Source: Linum tenue
Taxonomy: Eukaryota > Streptophyta > Magnoliopsida > Malpighiales > Linaceae
Direction: 5' to 3'
Assembly: GCA_946122785.1 (NCBI GenBank)
Contig: CAMGYJ010000006.1
Coordinates: forward strand, 68,573,676 to 68,637,675
DNA: 64,000 bases
Part shown: one piece after another, positions 10,940 to 30,194 of the stretch
Layout: the number at the start of each line of letters is the position of its first letter
Position numbering within the stretch: position 1 is the first letter of the stretch
Notes under the pieces: model-generated
Database searches by the model: none
Seen by the model: the letters and a program-made list of their open reading frames with translations, nothing else
Told to the model about the DNA's origin: nothing
Position numbers and translations under genes: made by a program

Positions 10940-11395
10940 TAGGAATGACAATGAGGCAGGTCCGGGGCGGGTATCTCGATACCCATACCCGCCCCATGGT
11001 AGGTCGGGTCCAGGTCGGGTAATTTATCACGGGGCGCGGGTCGAGGCAGATCGACTCAATGGGCATGTAATTTTTATTGAAAGTATTAGAAATATTAGTT
11101 ATTTTCATTATAAGACCAAAAAAAACAAATCATAATATGATAAAATGTAGTTAAGTTATTGGATAAATTAAAGTTTTCACTAATTCATAAATTTATAATA
11201 GCTAAAATATGATGTAATATAAGAAAATTTCTAAGTAATTTGACTATGATTACATGTAATTTAGGCACGAACGGGTCAAGAATGGGGTGGATCAGGGTAG
11301 ATCGGGTCGATGAGAATACCCATCCCCGCCCCACCTAAGGGGCGGGTCTGGTCAAACAGGTCGGGTAAATCGGATCAGGTCGGAAGCGGGAGTTA
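10940..11395. mobile_element. Decayed short non-autonomous hAT
   Basis: Starts TAGGAATGACAATGAGGCAG, followed by GGGGCGGGT-type motifs. The AT-rich middle (11070-11270) closely follows that of the hAT at 41259-41734. The right end has diverged and no convincing 8-bp duplication remains, so the right border is approximate. Confidence 0.6.
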
Positions 11396-11973
11396 GGTCT
11401 TGGGTGGGCGTGGATTGTCTGCTTATTCGATACTGGATTTTGTTTTGTTAATATTAATTTATTATTGTTAATTTTTAAAATAATATCAATTTTAAAATAA
11501 AAATATGACGTGGCGCACACGTGGCTGCCATGTATGTACCATGCAACCAACGGTCAACATTTCATGGTTGACCATTTGGTCAACCGTTAACTATGACAAT
11601 CAATGAAATTGTTGGGACACAAATGACACAACACAACTATCATACGTTGGGACATAAATGTCACATTGAATAGTTCGGAACATAAATTACACGAAAAAAA
11701 GTATATCAATGTACTGAAAAATGAGGACATTCAAGTCACTATATAACCCCTTTCGAAGTGAAGATAAGGTCAACCCAAAAAACAACACAAAACTGCCCCA
11801 CATGGCCTAACATTCACCCTCCAGTTGGCGCCCTGTTTTTCTCGTCGGAGGGCCGAGATTATTCCAGTGACTCCCCAAAAAATATACACACAGAGAAAAT
11901 GAATGTGAAAATGGCAACTTAGAGCTTCCAATAACTAACTGATTATCGTCGATTTTCTAAGGGAAACTACAGG
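11396..11973. other. Region 3' of the HIAT1-like gene
   Basis: No gene seen. It should contain the transporter's 3' UTR on the minus strand. Repeated phrases such as GGGACA(C/T)AAATG (11613-11660) look like the end of an unclassified repeat. Confidence 0.4.
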
Positions 11974-19315
<7,342 letters not shown>

Positions 19316-20664
19316 TCTTTTATTAGTGTTTCTCTAGCTCCCCTCAAAGGCAAAAAAAGAAGAAAGGAAGAGGAATGCTAAGAAGCTTTACACATAGAAC
19401 CCCAAAGATGGAAGGGAAACTACTTATAAAAAGAAAATAAGCCCTATTCATGGATCAATTTTTTTCTTTGTCTTGGGCCTCTTGCTTGTAACCATGAACA
19501 ACCCAAAAGGAAAGGCGTTATCTTTATGAAACTACCACTCAAAATTATTGCTATATAGCTCACCAAGGAAGAAAAAAATTCAAATGAATTGGTAAGGCTT
19601 TGGTGGGTTTTCACTTTCCTTGCTCACTAGATTGATTGGCTAATTTATATATTTACTTTATATGTAAAATTCCCCACTTGGTACTTACTACTTAGTTAGT
19701 AAATGCAAAATCTCATCTACCCAAATGAAGAAGTACTGTTATAAACATATGATTCATTGTGGGTTTGTGACTTCTGGTAAGTGTGGATAGCTTTATCCCT
19801 CTTGAGTTATAAATCAAAATGAATTAAAAAATCACTAGGAAAAAAACGTGGATAGCTTTTATCCTCCTAGGACGTGATAATTGTCCTTGATTCTCACTTC
19901 ACCATTATATAATTCTTAGGGTTTGATAAATTTGATGATTGTATTTGTTGGTTCGAAATTGAAATAAATAATGGGTTATATTCACTACGAGACCTGCAAC
20001 AGTGACAGTGTGACACTCCCTCTGTTAATTTTTCTCCTAGGTCTGGTCAGGTTTTCCAACCTTTTCATTTTTGGTATTGGGCTTTTATTTTTCAACTTTG
20101 GGTTCAAGTTTGGCACTTCACTGTTTTGGGCTGCTTTCCTTTTACCTTCTTTATCTCTTTCGGCAAGATTGCTATGAGGTAAAAAATTTACTTACTTTAT
20201 GCGTCAGACGGGTGTATTGTCATACGGGTGTACTGATGGATTACAATATACTCCTGGTATTACTAGCGAGATATTTTATATCTAGATCATAAATTGCATC
20301 GAATTTGAGATATGATATTATATTAGAATTTTTAATGGATTAACCCTAGCCTCTGATTCTCTAAACTCAAATCAGAAATTTAATTTATTAAAAATATTAA
20401 TTGATCGTTGAAATTGGCCGGAGTTCAAAAAAAGAGATCTAACGACTGATCACTTGGAATATACTAGACTCCTGTAGTATACCAGTTATTACCCTTACTT
20501 TATATATAAAAAAAAGAATTTAGTTATGTCATGCAGTATTATGGTTGGAAAAGTAGATTGGACTATTTTTTTTTTTATGGACTATTTGAAAACTCATGGA
20601 CCAAATATTTTGGTCCGAACAGTAGATTGCTAATCACTCATGCAAATCACTCTTCCAAACAACC
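19316..20664. other. Upstream region of the transporter gene
   Basis: AT-rich, holding the minus-strand 5' UTR and presumed promoter of the gene starting at 19315. No other gene is supported. The short frames at 19971-20292 encode only hydrophobic low-complexity peptides. Confidence 0.5.
19423..19430 (-). promoter_or_regulatory. Candidate TATA box of the HIAT1-like gene
   Basis: The minus strand reads TTTTTATAAG about 110 bp upstream of the ATG at 19315, a normal distance for a plant core promoter with a short leader. Confidence 0.42.
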
Positions 20665-21529
20665 CCTAAGAAAGGGTAAATACGATTTAATAGCCAAACC
20701 TTTTGACTTTAAACAAAATAATAGCCAAACCTTTTTAAAAACAAAATAATAGCCAAATCGTTAACTTTCCGTCCGGTCAACTGTTAGTTGACTCTGACGT
20801 GGCAAAATCATTGCTAAGGTGTACTGAATTTGATGACGTGGTACAAAATCAAACATTTGACTGTGCCACGTAGATAATTATAAATTGTAATTAATTTTTA
20901 TATTCTTATGAAAAAAATAAAAAATAAGATAGTATCTTGTATCTTTTTCCCTTTCCTCCCCATCGACCTAGCAATGGAACCTATTCCACCTTCCCATTCA
21001 CAATCTCTTGTTCAAGTGTTCAACATCGCTCACTCCCCGGCTCTCCCTGCCTACACTTGCTCCTTCAAGCCGCCACCCAAACCTCCGACACAGCATCCCT
21101 CCCGGCGGCAAGAAACAGAGTGATATACTTCGGCATGTACAAAGGCAAGATGCTAGGCGCCCTCCCTTCCTCCTACCACTTCAGGACTCTGTCTACCGGC
21201 TAGAAGCCTGCTGCTGAACACTTGAATCTGACGACCAATAAAGGACTGCGACAGCTCACTCCTGTCGCTGCAAATGCAGATCTACGAACCGAGCAAACAA
21301 CCAAAGGGAAAAGGGAAGAAGACACTTGAATCTGCCCAAATCCCGAATCCCTTCAAGTTGCAGCCCACAGATCTGTATCGTCTCGGCTAGTTATCGCGAC
21401 TAGCTCTCCGCTTCATCAATCGTCCTTTGCATCGCAACGTCCCTTCTCACTTCGAGCAAACCCAAAAACAAAATTTCCTTTCCGAAAGATTCCACGTACA
21501 GGCCGATTCCATCCATTCCAATTAATCCG

Positions 21530-21758
21530 GCTTGTGAGGTTGGACCACAAGCACAGGGCGACGAGGATGATGATCTTCTGGGGGGTTTCGGCGGCGATGA
21601 AGTGGAAGTTCATGGCGAACCGCGAATGGGTCGTTGGTGGAGATGAAGTGGAAGGAGAGGAGCGGGACGGCGAACACAGCGACGAATCGGTTGATTCCGC
21701 AATACCGATCCGGGGCAAAGATATTCCACCACTTCACAGAGCCGTAGGCGAAGATATC
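21530..21758 (-). pseudogene. Captured PIN auxin efflux carrier fragment
   Basis: The minus strand encodes [12 protein letters not shown], then [18 protein letters not shown] and ISTNDPF. After a frameshift near 21620 it continues [17 protein letters not shown] and LCLWSNLTS. This is the first-to-second transmembrane region of canonical PIN proteins (reference motif LAYGSVKWW...[19 protein letters not shown]). Only this N-terminal segment is present. It cannot make a carrier, but it keeps enough identity for small-RNA interaction with real PIN genes (inference). Confidence 0.86.
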
Positions 21759-21977
21759 TTTTCTTCTTCTGGGTTTTCAAATTGTTTCTTCTTCCGTCAC
21801 AATTCCAGTGGTGAAACTTAAAAGGATAGACGGCAGAGAGGAAGGAGACGGGGGAGATGTGGGTTTGGGGGTTTTTACCATCTCAGTCTCTTGCAAATTG
21901 CAATGGATCAATTCTCCTCTGCACCTTATGATTTCTTCCGATGAAATAGAGCGAGGTGAATGGATAAAAATTAGTGT

Positions 21978-23303
21978 GGGTTAATTGTATGGTTGGTCAC
22001 TGAGATTATAAAAAACGTTCAAGTTTGGTCACTCAAAATATTTAAATTCGTTAGTGGTACTTCACTTTACTGAAACCGTTAACGTTTGGTCACTCTCCGT
22101 CCAACTCCGTTAACTTTGGCTGATGTGGCAGTCAACTTTCAAAATTGACCGTTAACTTAGTGACGTGGCAATTAAAAAAATAATAAATAAAATAAAATTT
22201 ATTTTAATGTCCAACTCATTTTACCATAAAATAAATAAAATAAATAAAATAAAATAAATAACTTAGAGACACAATCGAAACCTTCTCAACTTTGAACTTC
22301 ACTGTGAAAAGTTTCCCCTGTTTCCCATTTTCATTTCCCTTTCCTTCTTCCTCTTTCTTCTCCGGCGCCGCTGCTGTATCCTGTTGAAGGAAATTGCAAG
22401 CTGGTCCAAATTAAAGAAGCAAGCTGGTCCATTAATGCATGTTGCTCAAATTGACATTGTCGGACAACAAATTGACATTCTCCGACGCCGTTGCCGTATC
22501 CCCATCTCCGACGGAATCAACGGTTTTCTGTTCACCAGGACTTTTTACCTTGTTGGATTTCTTGAATCCCAACAAGAAAACCCTAAATTTGGTGGCGGAT
22601 TTGAGCAGGGAGACGGGGATCCTCTGAGATTTAGGGTTCATGGCGGCGGAAGATTCCATCATCGTCACCAACGTTCCCTTGAAGAACATCTCGTTGGAAG
22701 GGGAAAGTGCCAGCTGGTTGGTGAGGTCCGTACGGTCGTTGCAGCTGGAAGCCGACAGCAACGTAAAATCGAACTCTCCCTCTTCTCCGTCGCCACCACC
22801 GCCCTCAAAATCAGAATCGGCGGAGGAATCCCCCTTCCTCTGCCCCTCTTCCTTGTTGTCGTCGTCTCCCACTTCCCCAACCGCAAACTCCAAGTCGAAG
22901 AAAGGCTCATCGTCGCCGGCAGCGTTGCCATCCTCGTCGTCGGTGGAAGGCGGCGGAGTGGCATTGTCATCGGGGAAGGCGGGAGTGACAATGGTGGAAA
23001 ATATGAAATAAAATAAAAAATAATTTTTTTTATTTTTTATTTATTTTATGGTAAAAATGAGTTGGAAATTAAAATAGATTAAATTTTATTTTATTTATTA
23101 TTTCTTTAAGTGCCACGTCACTAAGTTAACGGTTAACTTTGAGAGTTGACTGCCACATCAGCCAAAGTTAACGGAATTGGATGGAGAGTGACCAAACATG
23201 AACGGTTTCAGTAAACTGAAGTACCACTAATGGATTTAAATATTTCGAGTGACCAAACTTGAACGTTTTTTGTAATCTCAGTGACCAACCATGCAATTAA
23301 CCC
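21978..23303. mobile_element. Inner Pack-MULE carrying a MAKR fragment
   Basis: Terminal inverted repeats of about 200 bp start GGGTTAATTGTATGGTTGGT on the left and end with the complement AATTAACCC on the right. Flanking 10-mers AAATTAGTGT (21968-21977) and AAATTTGTGT (23304-23313) differ at one position. It is the same TIR family as the element at 13960-15784, and it is nested inside the MULE at 20674-23555. Confidence 0.9.
22432..22990 (-). pseudogene. Captured membrane-associated kinase regulator (MAKR-like) fragment
   Basis: One continuous minus-strand frame with the features of plant MAKR proteins: DDEPFFDLEFAV, an acidic linker, FDFTLLS, LSPSNEMFFKGTLV, then IPVSLLKSATKFRVFLLGFK, the basic conserved block. 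MAKRs are plasma-membrane-associated regulators of receptor-kinase (e.g. brassinosteroid) signalling. The frame is open for over 150 codons, which is notable for captured sequence, but the true N- and C-termini are missing. The overlapping plus-strand open frames are shadows. Family assignment is from motif memory. Confidence 0.72.
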
Positions 23304-24016
23304 AAATTTGTGTGGTTGTGAATAATTATCTTTTAATTTCTAACTTTCTCTTGTAAAAATTGTAAGTGATTGGTTAAAACTTAAAACTAACAAATTCCCA
23401 CGTCATAAAAAACTAATTCAACTCTTGCCACGTCAGAGTCAACTAACGTTTGACCGGACGGAAAGTTAACAGTTTGGCTATTAAATTGTTTTCAAAAAGA
23501 TTTGGCTATTATTTTGTTTAAAATAAAAGGTATGGCTATTAAATTGTATTTACCACCTAAGAAATGAATGGGAATATCAAGTGGCATAAAATGATATTTT
23601 TTAATGACGAAATTATTTTTTCAGTGGTGTACTTTTTTTTTTACATAAAAAACAACACCACGCATACATTTACTCACAGGAGGTCCAAGAATGAAAGATT
23701 GACATGTTTGGTATTTAAAGTTTAAACACCTAAGGCATAACTAATTAACTATGGTATAGACTATAGATAAATTAAGGGTTTATAGCATTTTGTACCCCTG
23801 TACTATTACGAGTTAACAATTATACTCCTTTACTATTTTTTTGCACTTTTATACCCTTCTACTATAAAGATGTAACAAATGTGCCCTTCTGTTAAAAATT
23901 CTGTTAGTTGAACATTTAATGGAATGAGAAATGACTAGATTGTCCCTCGCGTATCCTCTCTTTTTAATTTCTTTCCAAAAATCTGAAAACAAACAACAAC
24001 AATTATTAGGTTTAGT

Positions 24017-24706
24017 CAGAGGCGGATACATGGGCCTCTAGGGGTGTCCCGGGACACCTCTAAAATTTGGGGAAACGATTATCCAACCTCCGGTAGTAGT
24101 TTTGTATGGGTATACAAAATATAATTGGTAATCCGGGACACCCTAACATTTGAAAAAATGATTATCCTACCCTCGATAATAGTTTGCTTATGATTAACAA
24201 AATATAAGTGGTAGTCCGTGTTATTCCAACCTAGGACACTACTATTATCAAACATATTCTAATTATGTTGCTACTCATTTGTTATTCTATTTTAAACATC
24301 ATGCAACAGTAAAACGCTATTTCTTTATCCCCAACTATTTTCAATACCTAATAATTAAACTACGTACACGCTACCCTTAATTTAAATTGATTTTTATGGT
24401 TACACGGCAAGTGTTGAAAGAGTCTTTTCTACTTTGAGCTACATTAAGAACAAGGTTAGAAATCGAATATGTGATATGTTCATGAAGTATTGTCTAGTAG
24501 GATATGTAGATTTTTTTTGAACAGTGCAGACACGGAGTTTATTTATATTATTTTTTCAAAATATGAAAACACATCATGAATTTTAATAAAAAATGTATAC
24601 AAGTATGATATTTTTAATATACGAATTATTTAATTTATTATTTAATTTGATTTAATTTAATTTTTGAAGAGGACACCCCTGTGAAAATTTTCTGAATCCG
24701 TCACTG
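24017..24706 (+). mobile_element. Short hAT element (Tip100-like) with transposase remnant
   Basis: Ends CAGAGGCGGATACATGG and complement CAGTGACGGATTCAG, flanked by a perfect 8-bp duplication GGTTTAGT (24009-24016 and 24707-24714). It carries the C-terminal transposase remnant at 24404-24520. 690 bp, inside the MULE at 23776-34370. Confidence 0.88.
24404..24520 (+). pseudogene. hAT dimerisation-domain remnant
   Basis: Encodes TASVERVFSTLSYIKNKVRN, then ICDMFMKYCLVGYVD and a stop, matching the C-terminal block (ATVERSFSAMK..K..LRN..GD..L) of the zinc-finger MYM/TTF-type hAT transposases. Only about 38 codons remain. Confidence 0.75.
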
Positions 24707-25242
24707 GGTTTAGTTTAAAGCTATTTTTCATATCCATTCCCAGCGAGAAAGGTCCCTCTGTTTCTTTACGGATCTCTCTGGGGTACAATCCACACCGTTC
24801 AGCGCCGTAGTGGGTTCGAGATTTTCATCTCCAAATCCAGACCAAAAGCTTGTGGCGACGATAGGAGTTTCTGCATTTGTGAGAGGTTCAATCCAAACTG
24901 CACCGATGACCTAATCCTCTAGAAGCCGACGGTGGCAATTCCTTTCTTCTCCCTTTCCGAAGATCACACCAAAATCTTGATCCTTTTCTACCATCGTATT
25001 GAGCTAATCGTCGTCAGTATCAACCCCAAAGACAATCATCCTCCAAGCTTAGCTGCACAAGTGACGAGCACTTCACAATTGCCGAACTATAGTCGTACAA
25101 CTTATTTCTATATATAAATTTGTGCTCTAACCCTTGTAACTGACAGATAGTTGGCGGAACCTACCGGGAGTAGTGATTTTGTCAAGAAGTTCGGCCGCGT
25201 CTCTCTGAATCCCTTTTCGTGTTGAGCTTTACAAAGTTGCAT

Positions 25243-25592
25243 TATTAGAGAAAAACCCTCATTTTTCTTCGCCCTCTCTGGAAACAAAATCAGCAGAGGA
25301 GGAGACAGGGATCCAATGTTCAAACCTGTCGACTGTTAGAAGGGAGACGACGCCGTATCCATCAAATCCAATTCAATCATCAAACAAGACGACGACGCAT
25401 CGCACCTGGCAAATTACCAATCGAGTCCACAACTTCTTAATTTGTACTTTTTCCCTTTTCGGATTGTACTTTCTTTTGTCTCAAGCTTGTCTTCTTTCCT
25501 TGAACTATAAACCACAAACTCAACAGCATATAAGCTTATTGATGAAGTGAAAATCAATACAAGCCAAAATTCCAAAAGCAAAACAAGTGTTA
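25243..25592 (+). repeat. 5' LTR of Copia 1
   Basis: Starts TATTAGAGAAAAACCC (3' copy: TGTCAGAGAAAAACCC) and ends AACAAGTGTTA, immediately followed by the primer-binding site. It lacks an 18-bp segment present in the 3' LTR near 33763. Confidence 0.92.
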
Positions 25593-25604
25593 TGGTATCA
25601 GAGC
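25593..25604 (+). other. Primer-binding site TGGTATCAGAGC
   Basis: A perfect match to the standard Copia site complementary to the 3' part of initiator methionine tRNA, directly after the 5' LTR. Confidence 0.93.
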
Positions 25605-26056
25605 CTCAAGGGTTCTAACGCTAGCCGCCACCCATGGATGCAAATACAAATCCCATGCCAGATCCCTACTATCTCCATGGTTCTGAATAGCCCGGATCAT
25701 AGCCCGGATCACAGAGTCTCTCTGCACTTTGAAACAAGGTACCCTTTCAGTTACTGACTACTATGGCAACCTCATTGCTCTAAGGATGAGTTTGATAATT
25801 ATCAACCCCTCGAACTATGAGACTGCTCCACCACCAGTGCTACCACTTGCAAAGCAATGAAGCTTGTCTTCCTCTTTCGAGACACTAACTACATCATTCA
25901 GTTCTTGAGAGGTCTTAATGACAATTTTTGAAGTGTTCGATCCCAAGTCCTGTTTGGAGATACTCTTCCCCCAATTGACAGGGTCTTTCAGAGAATGCTC
26001 CAACACGAAAGACAACTGAATGGTCAACCACAAGGCAAATGCCTCTCTACTAAAAC

Positions 26057-26344
26057 ATGGCTCTTGCTGCTCAAAGCTCCAAACAATTTCAGACCAGAAA
26101 ATCAAGGTCATTTTGCACTCATTGCAAGCTTGAAGGCCATACAGAAGATACATGCTACCACAAACATGGCTGCCCTCCTGGTGTCAACACCAAGTCCTCC
26201 AATTTTCCAAGGAGAACCTATGAATGCACTTTTTGCAAAAGGCAAGGCCACTTAGAAGAACGTTGCCTCTTCAAACATGGATTTCCTCCAAAGAATTCCA
26301 CTGGTGCTGGTAGAGGAAGAGGTTCTATCAATGCCTCCTCCAGC
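26057..26344 (+). pseudogene. Copia 1 gag zinc-knuckle region
   Basis: Two CCHC-like knuckles are visible: CTHCKLEGHTEDTCYHKHGC and CTFCKRQGHLEERCLFKHGF. Upstream gag (from about 25635) has several stops. The frame is cut at 26344/26345 by the solo LTR, and the matching side resumes at 30195. Confidence 0.82.
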
Positions 26345-29300
26345 TGTAGACACCAGTTTTTGTCCGGGTTAAAACATATTTAACTAAATAAAATTTAATA
26401 TTTTGATTGGGATTTGCAATAGCAAATTTCTAACTAAAACGAATTGTAGTGCTTGGATTGGATCTTGTCTGCCATAAGTCAATAAGATTAGCAATAGCAA
26501 ATCTCAATTGATACAATCTATTAGTGTCGAATTGACGTGTTTAAATGAATTAGGCTTAAGTTCGATGTTGGGTGTCATGTGAGTTAATTGACTCTTAACA
26601 CGTTAGGTCTTGTGAGAATTGGATCGCAATTTCAAAATAATAAAATCAAAGTCATAACAATTTTATTAAAATAAATACAATGCTAAACAACTAAAATTTT
26701 GATTACAATACATAATATTTGTAATTAATTACACTGCTAATTGCTATTACACAACACTAATCACAACAATAAAGGCCCAAGCACAAGTCGTCAAAGTCAA
26801 GGTCCATAGTCTGCCAAATCAAGACCAACTTAGGGCCAGTGTTTAAGCCCAACTCAACACCAGGTCGGACCCAACTCGAACCGATTCAACCCAATCCACA
26901 AGCTACTACAGTCTACAAGTAGAGGGCGGCAGCTACATAGCAGCGAGCCTATCAGAATGTGCCAAAACAATGAATGAACAATACCCTTTTTGCTATAAAA
27001 AGAACTATTCTTCTGCTCTGAAAAAAGGGGAACCCTCCTTCTGACAACCGCTTCCTTCTGCTCTGCTCCTTCTCCTTCTTCCCCAAAAATTCCAGACAGA
27101 AAAGACAGGCCAAAAAACAAACTAAAGAACAAAAATTCCACCAACTCTCCTTTTTTTTTCCCCCTGACACCTTCTTCCATCCGTCCTTCCTTCTCCTCCT
27201 CCTCTCTTTTTCTTCTTTCTTTTTCCATCTCTTACTCGAAACCAGAACACAAACAGAGGACCAAAAGGGAATTTGAGATCCCTCGCCACAAGCATCCTGC
27301 CAATATCAGCAAAAAACGAAGGAGGCAGCAAAGGAGGGTCAGAAACATCATCAAACAACAAGTGTAACGGTTGGTACCGAACTAAATTCCAACGATCATC
27401 TTTATCATTCATCATCTTAAATCATCTTACTAAGTTCTTTTCAAAACCAAAACTCAATCAACCTCAATCAAATTACAACTTTGACCTGTAAACTCCAAAA
27501 TAAATCAAGCTCTAATGGACTTCAAGCAAATTACAAGATGGCTAATCCCATCATAATAGGAAAATAAATCAACGAAAAAGATTTAGTCGCTCTCTTTATA
27601 AGTTCATCATATTTATTTTCACATCTATTTTAGCCTTTGTCATTTACTTCAGTATTTCAATTTAAATGTCTTTTGGTTCTTATCATTTAAGCATATCACG
27701 AGTAAAACTATATTTGTTTACTTTCTTTGTCTCATGTTACTTGCTTTGCTTCATTTAGTATACTGAAAAACACATGCACCACGCTATCGTCCAAACCATA
27801 AGCAATCAAAATCAGTTTTGATATTCACTTTTATATAACTAAACCCACAAGTTTCCATATCTCTAACATGAGCCATAAAACCACACATGTATCCAGCACC
27901 AAAACCCGCATATTTTCACAATCTATACTTTAAATTCAAAGGATGGTCTCAAAACCATTTCAGACTAAGTTTGTTAGTTTACAAACCCTCCTAAATTGTA
28001 GGTTCAAAAATTGAAACATACCCCAATCTATTCATATTTAACTCATTTTTAATCAATCACCATGAGTACCCTAAATCGAATCCACCATAATACCACACCA
28101 AAATCCAGTTTCAATAGGAAATACCCAAAACCAAAGCAATCAAAACCCATCATAAACTTCCAAAAATCCAGATTATCAAAAGCATCACCTCATCAAACCC
28201 AAAATCCCAGCTTCGGTTAGACACTACCAAATTTTTTACCACCACCTAAATTCTTACTAAGGCAGAACTAAATCACTAAGTGAAGCGTACTATTGTAAAC
28301 CATCAACAATTACCCAATCGAGAAACCAGAAAATTGATCAGAACTGTAAATACCTCATAAACAAGAACCCCCTAAATCGACATGCAAAACCCAGAAAATT
28401 AAACAAACTAATTCAGAACCCCATTTGAAATTTAACCAGAAAATTGAAGGAAAACCAGAACTCACCAAAAGATTGGATCGGCGTCTGAGTCCCTGTCGCC
28501 GGTGGCCAGGCTCGCCGTCCTCCCTTTCCCCTCGTACAAATCCAAAACCTAGAAATCAGAATCCAATCGAAAAGGAAGTAAACCAAAAAAATAAAAAAGT
28601 TGTCGAAACCCTTACCCGTCACTGCCAGGCCTGCCTACAGCAAACCTTGTCGCCGGCCACCTTATCTCCTTCGTCTGATCCTAAATCGGAAACCCCAATC
28701 GACGACATAAAGCAGTCTCCGTCGTCGGCGGTGCTGGGAACGAACCGTTGGCGACTACTCCATCTCCTCCTTCCTTTCCCGCTCACCTCCATCAAAACCC
28801 AGAAAAATTAAAATCAAAACTAGCGAAATCAAACTTTAAAATCGGCATGCAAACAAAGAAAACCCAACTTACCTCCGCATCATCCTCGTCGCTGGCGTCC
28901 GTCGCCGATTAGCTTTTCGGCCGTCGTCCTCCTTCTTTCCTTACCTTCTCGATTGGATGGAGAAGTGCGAGTGGAAGAAGGAGATGATTCGATCTCGTTG
29001 GCAATCGATGGAAAGTACGAAACGAGAGAGAAGAGAGAGGAGTGGAGCGGCGTTTTAGTTAGGATAGAAATTGGATCAGGGTTTCGGTTTTGGTCAAGGG
29101 AGTTATGTACTCTCGAGGCCAAAAAGACTAAATTACCCCTCCTCTATTCGTCAATATTATGCCAATTACGACCGCCATCTTCCACTTTAAACGACCAAAA
29201 ATTCAACCCTTCCAGATTCGAACCAATGACCCAACAGTAATTTAAACTTCTCAGTCAACACTCTAAACCAATAGGCTAATTGCATGCCATTGTTTTACAT

Positions 29301-30189
29301 GTTAATGTATATTTATTTTAAATGATTGAGCCTTCATACGTAACTTACAAATAAATTACTTCCGTTATCTCATGGAAATTTGTTCTAAATCTAATAAAAT
29401 CATCAATACCTTACTTCCTAATAATTATCAAATTCATTCTTGAATACTCGTCTATATTTGGAATTTTTCTTAAAAATCCTTAATACAAAATCTCGGTCAA
29501 TAGATCATGAGTCGTTCTCGTTGAAATTCTTTCGAAGATAATTTAAAATCCAATCACTAAATTGAAATAGCGTGAATATATTTTCTTAAATAATAAACTC
29601 TTTTACTATCTTAATCACGTATCAATAGAAACGTGTTAAGACCCCCTTACCTAATAACTCAAATTATCATCTTAGCCACGATCAATAGAACGTGTTAAGA
29701 TCGCTTTTATAAAATAAATTAATTAATCGAACTACGTGGACTTTGATCCCGGTTAACCCGGGTACGTAGGCAGCCGATAGGTTCGAGTCCAACCAATCTA
29801 AAAAACCTTTTTACGTCAATAGACGTGAAAATTATCAAATAACTACAACAATTCAGAATTTACGTCCAATTTAACTCTAAAAATACACCCCAAAATTATT
29901 AAAATCTTACTCTTAAAATACACAAACAAATCACAAATAATAATACACCCAACCCTTAAAAACTTATCGATTTAAGTAGTACCCATTTGGGGCGTTGTGG
30001 GGTGTAAATACACTTCCCTACACGTAATCGTACTCCCGAACCCATAAACCTAAAATTCGCAGACCAGAATTCTGGTTTTAACAAAAATTAAAGCCGGAAA
30101 TGGGTGTTCGACCCACCCCAAAACGCGGTCGATGGCGACTCCGAGCAAATCGCGACGGGTCCCCCGATATCGGAGGGGTGCTTGCGACA
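26345..30189. mobile_element. Solo LTR of the LARD/Tat-Ogre-like family
   Basis: Begins TGTAGACACCAGTTTTTGTC and ends GGGTGCTTGCGACA, the same termini as the LTRs of the 40562-54933 element. It is flanked by a perfect 5-bp duplication CCAGC (26340-26344 and 30190-30194). 3,845 bp with no internal domain, so it arose by recombination between the two LTRs of a full element. It is clearly diverged from the LTRs at 40562 and 49590, indicating an older insertion of the same family. Confidence 0.94.
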
Positions 30190-30194
30190 CCAGC

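Larger units (their letters stand above)
20674..23555. mobile_element. Outer Mutator-like element carrying a PIN fragment
   Basis: Left end GGGTAAATACGATTTAATAG and right end complementary (CTATTAAATTGTATTTACCA), with inverted repeats continuing through the TTAACTTTCCGTCCGGTCAA segment. A perfect 9-bp target-site duplication CCTAAGAAA flanks it (20665-20673 and 23556-23564). It contains a PIN auxin-carrier fragment and was itself entered by a second MULE at 21978-23303. No transposase is present. Confidence 0.88.

Noticed and set aside
22384..23016. 210-codon plus-strand open frame, one of the longest non-transposon frames here
   Set aside because: It is antisense to the MAKR-like fragment, which has recognisable motifs on the minus strand; the plus-strand product is low complexity and lies inside a Pack-MULE.
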